DNA of 25,649 nucleotides from Gammaproteobacteria bacterium (GTDB lineage: Bacteria; Pseudomonadota; Gammaproteobacteria; Pseudomonadales; Halomonadaceae), in assembly GCA_023485185.1 (NCBI GenBank), contig JAMCZP010000223.1, positions 1 through 25,649 on the forward strand. Direction: 5' to 3'. The translations under genes and the position numbers were made by a program. How positions within the stretch are numbered: the stretch's first letter is position 1; every line of letters begins with the position of its first letter. Under the pieces are notes generated by a model that was given only the letters and a program-made list of their open reading frames with translations, had not been told where the DNA came from and searched no databases. Positions 14,657 through 22,671 of the stretch are shown in pieces.

Positions 14657-15943
14657 CTAGGACTGGCTTAAGCGGCGCTTAAACAGCTCACGAAAGACCG
14701 GATAAATATCGCCAGCTTCAACAATTTGCCGCATCGCAAAACGTTCGGGAAACTGTTTAACCACACTCTCGTACTCATGCCATAGCGATTGATGGTCGTG
14801 AGGGGTAATTTCAACGTAAGCGTAATACTGCAACTGCGGCATTAGCTGTTTGACCAACAGATCACGGCAGATATTCGAGTCATCGTCCCAGTTGTCACCA
14901 TCAGAAGCCTGAGCCACATAGAGATTCCACTGGCCCACGGGGTAGCGCTTTTCAATGATTTTGTTCACTAGATTCAGCGCACTGGAGACAATCGTGCCAC
15001 CGGTTTCCCGCGAATAAAAAAACTCCTCCTCCGTCACTTCCCGGGCGGCTGTATGGTGGCGCACAAATACCAGCTCGACTTTCTCATAGTGTTTCTCTAA
15101 AAACAGATACAGCAGTAGGAAAAAGCGTTTGGCGATATCTTTATGGTTTTGGGTCATTGAGCCAGACACGTCCATGACACAAAATATTACCGCTTGGTTA
15201 GAGGGCTGAGGCTGGGCACTCAACTGGTGGTAGCGTAAGTCGTAGGTATCAATGAAGGGCACGCCCGCGATGCGCTTCTCCAAGCGCTCAATTTCGGCTT
15301 TCAGCTCATTGATACGGGTAGGGTTGCGCAGCACCTGGTCTTTACGCTCTTCGGCCTCAAGTGCTTCGATGGCCTCTTTAAGCGCCCGCTTGATGGGCGC
15401 GCGCATGGCAATTCGCCGCGCGTAGGCTTCCCGCATTGAACGGGTAATGCTAATACGAGAAGGAACGCCATCGCGTGAAAGGCCTGCTCGCACCATTTTG
15501 ACCTCTTCCAACGACTTCAGTGGCTTGCGCTGCAAATGGGGCAGTTCTAAACCATCAAAGACAAACTCTAAAAACTCCTCTCGGCTAAGCGTAAAGGCAA
15601 ACTCATCGATACCTTCGCCTTGATTAGAGGCGCCGCCCTCACCAGCGCCACTGCCGCCGCCCTGCCCGCTAGGTCGGCGGATTTTATCGCCTGCGACAAA
15701 CTCCTTGTTGCCAGGAGAAACAACGTTACGCGCCCCACCGGGGCCGTGCTGAAAGACCGGCTCAGAGATATCTTTTGCGGGAATCGATATTTTCTCCCCG
15801 CGCTCCATGTCGGTGATTGAACGACGGTTAACAGCCTCTTCAACCGAGCGCTTAATATGCTTACGATAACGCTCTAAAAAGCGCTGACGATTCACCGCGC
15901 TTTTATGCTTAGCATTAGGCCGACGGTCAATAAAGTAGGTCAT
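14657..15943 (-). CDS. yeaH: YeaH/DUF444 family protein with a von Willebrand A-like domain
   Basis: YeaH is the partner of the PrkA/YeaG kinase in enterobacteria, where both respond to nitrogen starvation and stationary phase. The 428-residue protein starts [21 protein letters not shown] flexible Gly/Ser-rich stretch follows (about 92-111, [13 protein letters not shown]), then a charged, probably coiled-coil region (about 185-225). The C-terminal half is a VWA-like fold with the metal-site motif DVSGSM at 258-263, later [15 protein letters not shown] and [12 protein letters not shown] near-perfect AAGGAGG site lies 4 bases before the ATG. It is the middle gene of prkA-yeaH-spoVR. A CoxE/VWA protein next to an AAA+ kinase resembles MoxR/VWA pairs, which suggests, but does not prove, a remodelling role. 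Confidence 0.96.
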   Translation of the reverse strand: MTYFIDRRPNAKHKSAVNRQRFLERYRKHIKRSVEEAVNRRSITDMERGEKISIPAKDISEPVFQHGPGGARNVVSPGNKEFVAGDKIRRPSGQGGGSGAGEGGASNQGEGIDEFAFTLSREEFLEFVFDGLELPHLQRKPLKSLEEVKMVRAGLSRDGVPSRISITRSMREAYARRIAMRAPIKRALKEAIEALEAEERKDQVLRNPTRINELKAEIERLEKRIAGVPFIDTYDLRYHQLSAQPQPSNQAVIFCVMDVSGSMTQNHKDIAKRFFLLLYLFLEKHYEKVELVFVRHHTAAREVTEEEFFYSRETGGTIVSSALNLVNKIIEKRYPVGQWNLYVAQASDGDNWDDDSNICRDLLVKQLMPQLQYYAYVEITPHDHQSLWHEYESVVKQFPERFAMRQIVEAGDIYPVFRELFKRRLSQS

Positions 15944-15964
15944 GGGACCTCCTTAAACCTATTA

Positions 15965-16024
15965 TCAAGAAACCCATTTCCAAGCAACACAAGACCAAGA
16001 AACACAAGTCCAAGAAACCTGGGC
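15965..16024. repeat. 15-bp tandem repeat between prkA and yeaH
   Basis: Four head-to-tail units of 15 bases: TCAAGAAACCCATTT, CCAAGCAACACAAGA, CCAAGAAACACAAGT, CCAAGAAACCTGGGC. The core CCAAGAAACACAAG is best kept in units 2 and 3. They fill most of the 92-base gap between the two genes, so they would be in the transcript. Confidence 0.85.
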
Positions 16025-16035
16025 CAAGCTATCCG

Positions 16036-17958
16036 TTACTGGGACTTACGCACGCGCAAATACCATTCGGAAAGGAGTCGTACTTGTTTCTCGGTGTAGC
16101 CGCGCTCGACCATGCGCGCCACAAAATCTTCATGCTTCTTCTGGTCGGATCTAGAGGCCTTGGCGTTGAACGAAATGACCGGCAGTAGCTCTTCGGTGTT
16201 AGCAAACATTTTGTGTTCGATCACCCCTTTCAACTTCTCGTAAGACTGCCAGCTTGGGTTCATCCCGTTATTTTGTGCTCGCGCCCGCAACACAAAGTTG
16301 ACCACCTCATGACGGAAATCTTTGGGGTTCGAAATGCCCGCCGGTTTCTCGATTTTTTCGAGCTCTTCATTGAGTGATTGACGGTTTAACAGCTCGCCGG
16401 TTTCGTGATCACGGTACTCCTGATCCTGAATCCAGAAATCAGCGTAGGTCACATAGCGATCAAAAATATTTTGGCCATACTCGCTGTAGGATTCGAGATA
16501 CGCGGTTTGGATCTCTTTACCAATAAAGTCCACATAACGGGGCGCCATGAACTCTTTAATAAAACCTAAGTAGCGCTCAAACACTTCCGACGGCAGCTGT
16601 TCACGCTCCAGCGCCTGCTCTAATACGTAGAGTAGGTGCACCGGGTTAGCGGCCACTTCAGTACTGTCAAAGTTGAACACCTTAGAGAGAATCTTAAACG
16701 CGAAGCGCGTCGACAGCCCCTGCATGCCCTCATCCACCCCAGCCGCATCACGATACTCTTGTATCGACTTAGCACGAGGATCGGTGTCTTTCAGATTTTC
16801 ACCGTCATACACGCGCATTTTAGAGTAGATATTGGAGTTTTCCGGCGCTTTCAGTCGTGACAATACGGAGAACTGCGCCAGCATACGCATCGTATCCGGG
16901 GCACAAGGGGCAGCATTAAGCGAAGAGTCTTCGAGTAGTTTCTGATAGATTTTAACCTCTTCTGATACGCGCAGGCAGTAAGGCACCTTGACGATATAGA
17001 CCCGGTCAAGAAACGCTTCGTTGTTGCGGTTATTGCGAAATGCCTGCCATTCAGACTCGTTGGAGTGCGCTAGTATTACGCCGTCAAATGGAATTGCCCC
17101 CATGCCTTCAGTCGGGTTGTAATTACCTTCTTGAGTGGCGGTTAATAGCGGATGCAGCACCTTAATTGGTGCTTTGAACATCTCCACAAACTCCATCAAC
17201 CCCTGGTTAGCACGGCATAGGCCGCCGGAGAAGCTGTAGGCATCCGGGTCATCCTGGGAGTAGAGCTCTAACTGGCGAATATCGACTTTACCCACTAGCG
17301 ACGAAATATCCTGGTTGTTCTCATCGCCAGGCTCGGTTTTGGAGATAGCGATTTGATTGAGCCGTGAGGGATACAGACGCACCACACGGAACTGAGAGAT
17401 ATCACCGCCGTACTCTTTCAACCGTTTCGCCGCCCAGGGAGACATCACGCTGCGTAAGTAGCGTGGCGGAATACCGTACTCTTTCTCCAACAGCTCACCA
17501 TCCTCCTCAGGTGAGAACAAACCAAGCGGTGATTCGTAAACCGGCGATCCCTTAATGGCATAAAACGGAATACGCTCCATCAGCAGCTTAAGACGCTCAG
17601 CGAGTGATGATTTACCACCACCCACCGGGCCAAGCAAATAGAGGATTTGTTTGCGTTCTTCAAGCCCTTGAGCAGCATGGCGGAAGTAGGAGACGATCTG
17701 CTCGATCGCCTCTTCCATGCCGTGAAACTCTGCAAAGGCAGGATAACGGCGGATCACTTTGTTGGAAAAAATACGCGAAAGGCGCGCATCTTTTGCCGTA
17801 TCCACTACCTCCGGCTCGCCTATCGCTTCCAACATACGCTCGGCAGCACTGGCATAAACCTTTGGTTCACGACGGCACAAAGCCAAATACTCCTCTAGGC
17901 TCATATCTTCTTGCTGAACGCGGGAAAAACGGTCTTGAACGTGATCAAAGATGCTCAT
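16036..17958 (-). CDS. prkA: PrkA family serine protein kinase (YeaG-like)
   Basis: PrkA/YeaG proteins combine an AAA+-like ATPase domain with a C-terminal kinase-related domain; they are involved in stress and starvation responses, and a Lon-like protease activity has been reported in Bacillus. The 640-residue protein is full length. The Walker A motif GPVGGGKSSLAERL lies at 110-123, followed by PVYESPLGLFSPEEDGELLE, VGKVDIRQLELYSQDDPDAY, SGGLCRANQGLMEFVEMFKA and GVILAHSNESEWQAFRNN, all hallmarks of the family. AGGAGA precedes the ATG 6 bases away. It leads the set prkA-yeaH-spoVR. A near-match to a sigma-54 promoter lies about 50 bases upstream, but with spacing one base short. Confidence 0.97.
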   Translation of the reverse strand: MSIFDHVQDRFSRVQQEDMSLEEYLALCRREPKVYASAAERMLEAIGEPEVVDTAKDARLSRIFSNKVIRRYPAFAEFHGMEEAIEQIVSYFRHAAQGLEERKQILYLLGPVGGGKSSLAERLKLLMERIPFYAIKGSPVYESPLGLFSPEEDGELLEKEYGIPPRYLRSVMSPWAAKRLKEYGGDISQFRVVRLYPSRLNQIAISKTEPGDENNQDISSLVGKVDIRQLELYSQDDPDAYSFSGGLCRANQGLMEFVEMFKAPIKVLHPLLTATQEGNYNPTEGMGAIPFDGVILAHSNESEWQAFRNNRNNEAFLDRVYIVKVPYCLRVSEEVKIYQKLLEDSSLNAAPCAPDTMRMLAQFSVLSRLKAPENSNIYSKMRVYDGENLKDTDPRAKSIQEYRDAAGVDEGMQGLSTRFAFKILSKVFNFDSTEVAANPVHLLYVLEQALEREQLPSEVFERYLGFIKEFMAPRYVDFIGKEIQTAYLESYSEYGQNIFDRYVTYADFWIQDQEYRDHETGELLNRQSLNEELEKIEKPAGISNPKDFRHEVVNFVLRARAQNNGMNPSWQSYEKLKGVIEHKMFANTEELLPVISFNAKASRSDQKKHEDFVARMVERGYTEKQVRLLSEWYLRVRKSQ

Positions 17959-18172
17959 GGAACTCTCCTGTGGCCCATCCCCAGGCAGTCACCGCAAAGC
18001 CAAATGTTTCGCAACGGTGTGCCAAACGAGGTGTCGCTTTTTTAGCGTAGTCAGCATTAGCAAAAAGTGATGACTAAAACCTTCAACGCAGCAGCGATAT
18101 TAGTAAGAGAATTATTCAAGCGAATAGTTGCGTTGACCCAAACAACATATGTGAGTAGCGCGAGCTAACGCA

Positions 18173-18202
18173 TCACGCCGCTGCAGGAGAGCAGCGGCGT
18201 GA
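18173..18202 (-). terminator. Strong hairpin after the threonine aldolase gene
   Basis: TCACGCCGCTGC and GCAGCGGCGTGA form a perfect 12-bp stem with loop AGGAGA, about 50-80 bases past the aldolase stop. No U-run follows on either strand, so it may be a Rho-assisted end, an mRNA stabiliser or a REP-type element. The whole gap 17959-18250 (292 bases) otherwise holds only the prkA promoter region. Confidence 0.5.
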
Positions 18203-18250
18203 GCAGTTGGACGGTAGCGAACAGCAGCAAAAAGTGATTAACGGTTGGAT

Positions 18251-19297
18251 TTATCGCTCAAGTACAGAGCGAATATCAGCCAATAGCGCGTCCAACAGTT
18301 CAACGGTAGTGTTCCAAGCACAAACAAAACGAGCACCACCAGCGCCAATAAAGGTATAGAAGGTCCAACCTTTGGCTTTCAACGCTTCAATGGCAGAAGG
18401 GGGCAATTCAACAAAAACGCTGTTGGCCTGGGTAGGAAACATGAGTGATACGCCGGGTAGAGCCTGTAGGCCTTCCGATAAATAACGCGCCATCGCATTG
18501 GCATGCTGTGCATTCGTTAACCAGGCACCGCTTTCTAATAGCCCTAACCAAGGCGCTGAAACGAAGCGCATTTTCGAGGCTAACTGCCCTGCCTGTTTAC
18601 AGCGGTAAGAGAAATCTTCGGCCAGTTCACGATTAAAAAACAGAATTGCTTCGCCAAACGCTAAGCCATTTTTGGTACCCGAAAAGCACAGTGCATCAAC
18701 GCCCACCTGCCAGGTGAGCTCTGCCGGTGAGGCATTAAGGCTGGCACAGGCGTTAGCAAACCGTGCGCCATCCATATGCAGACGCAAGTCATGTTTGTCG
18801 GCGATGGCGCGAATGGCCATTAGCTCTTCGCGGGAGTAGAGCGTGCCCACTTCGGTCGCTTGGGTGAGCGAGACTACTTTAGGCTTGGGGTAATGGATGT
18901 CGCTGCGCTTAGTGACCAGCGCTTCAATACCTTCCGGCGTCAGCTTGCCATTGGCACCCGGTGAGGTAAGCAGCTTCGCACCGTTAGAGAAAAATTCAGG
19001 GCCACCGCACTCATCGGTTTCGATATGCGCCAGCTCATGACAAATAACGCTGTGGTAGCTACGCCCCATCGCCGAAAGCGCCAGTGAATTAGCGGCAGTG
19101 CCGTTGAAAACAAAGAAAACGTCGCAGTCATAATCAAACATCTCACGGAAGCGATCCGCTGCACGGGCCGTCCAGATATCATTACCGTAAGCCAAATCAT
19201 CGCTGCGATTGGCTTCAAGCAGATATTCCATCGCCTCCGGGCAGATACCGGAGGTGTTATCACTGGCTAAAAAACGCGGGCTACACTCCGAGGTCAT
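18251..19297 (-). CDS. ltaE: Low-specificity L-threonine aldolase
   Basis: A fold-type I pyridoxal-phosphate enzyme that splits L-threonine or L-allo-threonine into glycine and acetaldehyde (reversible). The 348-residue protein carries FASDNTSG-like FLASDNTSGICPEAMEYL at the N terminus, then DLAYGNDIWT, VFNGTAANSLAL (phosphate cup), CHELAHIETDECGGPEFF, HMDGARFANA with Asp176 near the cofactor ring, and CFSGTKNGLAFGEAI with the cofactor lysine at 209. AAGGA lies 8 bases before the ATG. It is 173 bases downstream of fadH on the same strand, with two hairpins between, so probably its own transcript. Sequence type is the Pseudomonas-like longer aldolase rather than the E. coli 333-residue form. 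Confidence 0.92.
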   Translation of the reverse strand: MTSECSPRFLASDNTSGICPEAMEYLLEANRSDDLAYGNDIWTARAADRFREMFDYDCDVFFVFNGTAANSLALSAMGRSYHSVICHELAHIETDECGGPEFFSNGAKLLTSPGANGKLTPEGIEALVTKRSDIHYPKPKVVSLTQATEVGTLYSREELMAIRAIADKHDLRLHMDGARFANACASLNASPAELTWQVGVDALCFSGTKNGLAFGEAILFFNRELAEDFSYRCKQAGQLASKMRFVSAPWLGLLESGAWLTNAQHANAMARYLSEGLQALPGVSLMFPTQANSVFVELPPSAIEALKAKGWTFYTFIGAGGARFVCAWNTTVELLDALLADIRSVLER

Positions 19298-19327
19298 GAC
19301 GGTTGTCCTTATATCTGGCGATCTTAC

Positions 19328-19383
19328 GGCGCAAGCTGGGTGCCACTTGCGCCTTTAACACCTAGCTACGCTTAATAGCTAGG
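19328..19383. terminator. Two adjacent hairpins between fadH and ltaE
   Basis: GGCGCAAG/CTTGCGCC (19328-19353, 10-base loop) and the perfect CCTAGCTA/TAGCTAGG (19361-19383, 7-base loop) lie side by side in the 173-base gap. Neither is followed by a clear U-run on the minus strand. They may end fadH transcription inefficiently or mark regulator sites for ltaE. Confidence 0.4.
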
Positions 19384-19470
19384 CTGCCCAGTCAGTCTAT
19401 CGCCATTTATAGGTTTACGTCACCTGCACTGTTAAGCACTTACTTATAAATACATGTTGATGCTCTTTGT

Positions 19471-21492
19471 TTATAAGCGCGCCGCTAACCGGGTGCCTTG
19501 CTCAATCGCGCGCTTGGCATCCAGTTCGCTAGCTTCATCCGCACCGCCAATAATATGTACAGCCACCTTTGCCTGTTCGAGCGGTGCCAATAGGTCACGT
19601 ACCGATTCTTGTCCGGCACACACCACCACGCTATCCACCTCCAAGACCTGATCAACGTCATCACGGCGGATATGCAAACCAGCATCATCGACTTTAAGGT
19701 ATTCGCAGCCGGTCAGCGTGGTTACCCCACGTGCTTTAAGCGATGCACGATGCACCCAGCCGGTAGTTTTACCCAGATTTTTACCTGGCTTAGAGGCTTT
19801 ACGCTGCAGCATGACAATTTCACGGGCAACCACGGGCGGCATCGGCGCCTTTAAACCGCCCCGTTCGCCTACCGCTAAATCGACGCCCCACTCATTGCAC
19901 CAGCCGACTATATCTAGCGCCGGATGACCTTGATGCGACAATAGTTCGGAAACATCAAAACCAATGCCCCCTGCACCAATCACTGCAACTTTACGGCCAA
20001 CGCGCTCAGGGGATTCAATCGCTGCGGCGTAACTAAGCACCTTCATGTGATCGTGACCTGGAAGCGTGAGTGCGCGGGGTTTAACCCCGGTGGAGAGCAC
20101 GACTTCATCAAAGTCGGCAAGCGTTTCAGCAGTTGCCGTAGTGTTGAGGCGCACCTCTACGGCATATTTTTCCAGCATTACCCGGTAGTAGCGCAGGGTT
20201 TCGTTAAACTCCTCTTTACCAGGAATTTTACGCGCATAGTTAAACTGCCCGCCCAGTTCACTACGTTGTTCAAACAGCACCACGCTATGCCCACGGCTGG
20301 CCGCAGTGACCGCGGTTGAAAGCCCTGCAGGACCGCCACCTACAACGGCTACCCGTTTGATTGTGCCGGCTGGGGCTATCACCAACTCTGTTTCGTGGCA
20401 GGCGCGAGGGTTAACCAGGCAAGACGTTAGCTTTCCAGCAAAGGTGTGATCAAGACAGGCTTGGTTACAGGCGATACAGGTGTTGATCTCCTCCGTTAAC
20501 CCCTGTTCAGCTTTGCTCACCCAGGCGGGGTCGGCCAGGAAGGGCCGCGCCATAGAGACCATATCAGCGTGACCTGCCGCCAGCACACGCTCGGCCACCT
20601 CAGGCATATTAATGCGATTGGTGGTAATTAACGGAATCGATAGCGCCGATTTGATGCGATGGGTTACTTCAGTAAAGGCAGCGCGGGGCACACTGGTGAC
20701 GATGGTGGGTACCCGTGCTTCGTGCCAGCCGATGCCGGTATTGATCACATTCGCCCCAGCAACTTCAATGGCTTGGCCAAGGATAACAACTTCTTGCCAG
20801 GTACTGCCCTGTTCGACTAAGTCAATCATCGAGAGGCGGAAGATAATCACAAAACGGTCACCTACCGCCTCCCGTACACGGCGCACAATGTCGACCGCAA
20901 AGCGCATTCGGTTTTCAAAGGCTCCGCCCCACTCATCGTCCCGCTGGTTGGTACGCTGGCAGATAAACTGATTGATCAGATAGCCTTCTGAGCCCATCAC
21001 CTCAACGCCGTCATAACCCGCCTGTTGAGCAAGCGTTGCACAACGCACATAGTCGGCGATTTGTTGTTCAATATCATCGCCGCTCAATGCGCGAGGCATA
21101 AAGGGATTAATCGGTGCCTGAATCGCTGAAGGCGCCACTAAATCTGGAGAGTAGGCGTAACGCCCAGCATGCAGAATCTGCATACACAAATGGCCGCCCT
21201 CTGCGTGCACTGCATCCACTACCTGACGATGCTCCGCCAATTGCGCTTCATCAATAAGGGCATGCGCACCTTGGAATACTGCACCTTCGGCATTGGGGGC
21301 AATACCGCCGGTGACGATCAGGCTAACGCCCTCCCGCGCCCGCTCAGCATAAAATGCCGCTAACCGCTCAAAGCCATTCGGCGCCTCTTCCAAATTAGTG
21401 TGCATGGAGCCCATTAAAATGCGATTCGGCAACGTTAAGTGACCAATGGTCAGTGGACGGAACAAATTCGGGTACGCAGGCGTCTGGCTCAT
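19471..21492 (-). CDS. fadH: NADPH-dependent 2,4-dienoyl-CoA reductase
   Basis: FadH reduces 2,4-dienoyl-CoA during beta-oxidation of unsaturated fatty acids, using FMN, a 4Fe-4S cluster and FAD to pass electrons from NADPH. The 673-residue protein matches the E. coli enzyme in size. Order: an Old Yellow Enzyme TIM barrel (1-330; PNRILMGSMHTNLEE, QILHAGRYAYSP, GYDGVEVMGSEGYLINQF), the cluster cysteines 339, 342, 346 and 358 (C-x2-C-x3-C-x11-C), the FAD-binding VAVVGGGPAGLS from 381, and the NADPH-binding KVAVIGAGGIGFDVSE further on. AAGGAG lies about 6 bases before the ATG. No other fatty-acid gene is adjacent. The gene is divergent from an EamA transporter gene. Confidence 0.95.
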   Translation of the reverse strand: MSQTPAYPNLFRPLTIGHLTLPNRILMGSMHTNLEEAPNGFERLAAFYAERAREGVSLIVTGGIAPNAEGAVFQGAHALIDEAQLAEHRQVVDAVHAEGGHLCMQILHAGRYAYSPDLVAPSAIQAPINPFMPRALSGDDIEQQIADYVRCATLAQQAGYDGVEVMGSEGYLINQFICQRTNQRDDEWGGAFENRMRFAVDIVRRVREAVGDRFVIIFRLSMIDLVEQGSTWQEVVILGQAIEVAGANVINTGIGWHEARVPTIVTSVPRAAFTEVTHRIKSALSIPLITTNRINMPEVAERVLAAGHADMVSMARPFLADPAWVSKAEQGLTEEINTCIACNQACLDHTFAGKLTSCLVNPRACHETELVIAPAGTIKRVAVVGGGPAGLSTAVTAASRGHSVVLFEQRSELGGQFNYARKIPGKEEFNETLRYYRVMLEKYAVEVRLNTTATAETLADFDEVVLSTGVKPRALTLPGHDHMKVLSYAAAIESPERVGRKVAVIGAGGIGFDVSELLSHQGHPALDIVGWCNEWGVDLAVGERGGLKAPMPPVVAREIVMLQRKASKPGKNLGKTTGWVHRASLKARGVTTLTGCEYLKVDDAGLHIRRDDVDQVLEVDSVVVCAGQESVRDLLAPLEQAKVAVHIIGGADEASELDAKRAIEQGTRLAARL

Positions 21493-21582
21493 CGCGGTCT
21501 CCTTACTTTTATTAGATGCTTTATAAATAACAATTCAAACAAGCGTATGACATCTAGCACATCACGTATAGCCTTTCTGTGC

Positions 21583-21634
21583 AGTCCTTGCGAACAGTCC
21601 TTATGAATAGCCCTTATGAATAGCCCTTGCGAAT
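21583..21634. repeat. 13-bp tandem repeat between fadH and the EamA gene
   Basis: Four head-to-tail 13-base units: AGTCCTTGCGAAC, AGTCCTTATGAAT, AGCCCTTATGAAT, AGCCCTTGCGAAT, then a degenerate AGCC start. It lies in the 222-base divergent promoter region and could affect promoter spacing for either gene. Confidence 0.85.
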
Positions 21635-21714
21635 AGCCACTCTATCTTTTGTAGCCCTTGCCCAGAACATAAATCCGCGGCACATTACCCGGCTAACGAT
21701 AAGGAACCGCTGCT

Positions 21715-22629
21715 ATGCCCTTGATTTACTTTTTGCCACCGCTCGCTACCGTGCTGATTTGGTCGGGTAATATGACCATTAATCAGCTTAGCGTAGGTGC
21801 CATTGCACCAAGCAGCATCGCTTTTCTACGCTGGCTATTAGCGCTGGCGGTGATGACCCCGTTCGTGCTGCCAGCGGTACTGCGCCATCGCGACGAGATT
21901 CGCCGCCAGTGGCCTAAGCTTGCGCTTTTGGGTTTGCTCGGCATGGGCCTGTGGCAAGGGCTAGCTTACGTGGCAGCAGAAACTACCACTGCTACCAACA
22001 TGGGCATTCTTGCCGCCATGGTGCCGCTGTTAACGGTGCTGCTCAGCGCGCTGATTCTTCGCGAGCCACCCTCATTAGGCGGCGTGTTAGGCGGCGTGCT
22101 AGCGTTTGTAGGCGTTACCGTACTATTGGGGCGCGGCAATCCACTCTCTTTGCTGCAATTACAGGTCGCGTTGGGTGATGCGCTGATGGTGGTTGCGGCC
22201 ACCTGCTATGCGCTATATGGCGTTATGCTTAAGCGCTGGTCAATGAATTTGCCGCCCTGGGTGATGCTCTATGCTCAAGTCTGTTTTGCCGTTCTATTCT
22301 TATTGCCGCCCTATTTAATGGGGCCAATGACACCGATTGATAGCCAGAACATCGGGTTAATTCTCTACGCAGGTATCCCCGCTTCTGTGATCACCACCTT
22401 TTTATGGATGCGCGCTGTTCGCCAAATCGGTGCTAATCAGTCGAGTATTTTTATTAACCTGATGCCGCTATTTAGCGCCGTCATTGCAATGATATTTTTA
22501 GGCGAGCGTGTCGCCAGTTTCCACTTTGCGGGCGGCTTGCTGATTCTTGCCGGGGTGATCATGGCGCAAACGCTGACACGCCCATTAACACGCGGCGTAA
22601 CCTCAGATAAGCCGAGCAACGCCCAATAA
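21715..22629 (+). CDS. EamA-family (DMT) inner-membrane transporter
   Basis: A drug/metabolite transporter superfamily protein of 304 residues with about ten membrane segments in two EamA repeats. The first starts PLATVLIWSGNMTINQLSVG and contains IAFLRWLLALAVMTPF; the second runs from about residue 150 and ends FSAVIAMIFLGERVASFHFAGGLLILAGVIMAQ. Such proteins export amino acids, purines or other metabolites, but the substrate cannot be read from sequence. AAGGA lies 9 bases before the ATG. It is followed after 42 bases by the GNAT/hydrolase gene in the same direction with no terminator between, so the two may form a transcript. It is divergent from fadH. Confidence 0.92.
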   Translation: MPLIYFLPPLATVLIWSGNMTINQLSVGAIAPSSIAFLRWLLALAVMTPFVLPAVLRHRDEIRRQWPKLALLGLLGMGLWQGLAYVAAETTTATNMGILAAMVPLLTVLLSALILREPPSLGGVLGGVLAFVGVTVLLGRGNPLSLLQLQVALGDALMVVAATCYALYGVMLKRWSMNLPPWVMLYAQVCFAVLFLLPPYLMGPMTPIDSQNIGLILYAGIPASVITTFLWMRAVRQIGANQSSIFINLMPLFSAVIAMIFLGERVASFHFAGGLLILAGVIMAQTLTRPLTRGVTSDKPSNAQ

Positions 22630-22671
22630 TGATAGAATGGTCGTTTACTTCTGACGCTGGGAAGCCCTGAT

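Noticed and set aside
14244..14660. 138-codon plus-strand frame opposite spoVR
   Set aside because: It lies wholly antisense to the conserved start of SpoVR and has no family features.
15965..16024. Possible CRISPR array at the 15-bp repeats
   Set aside because: Units are head to tail without spacers, too short and degenerate, and there are no cas genes.
17604..18050. 148-codon plus-strand frame opposite the start of prkA
   Set aside because: It is antisense to the PrkA nucleotide-binding domain, has low-complexity composition and no ribosome site.
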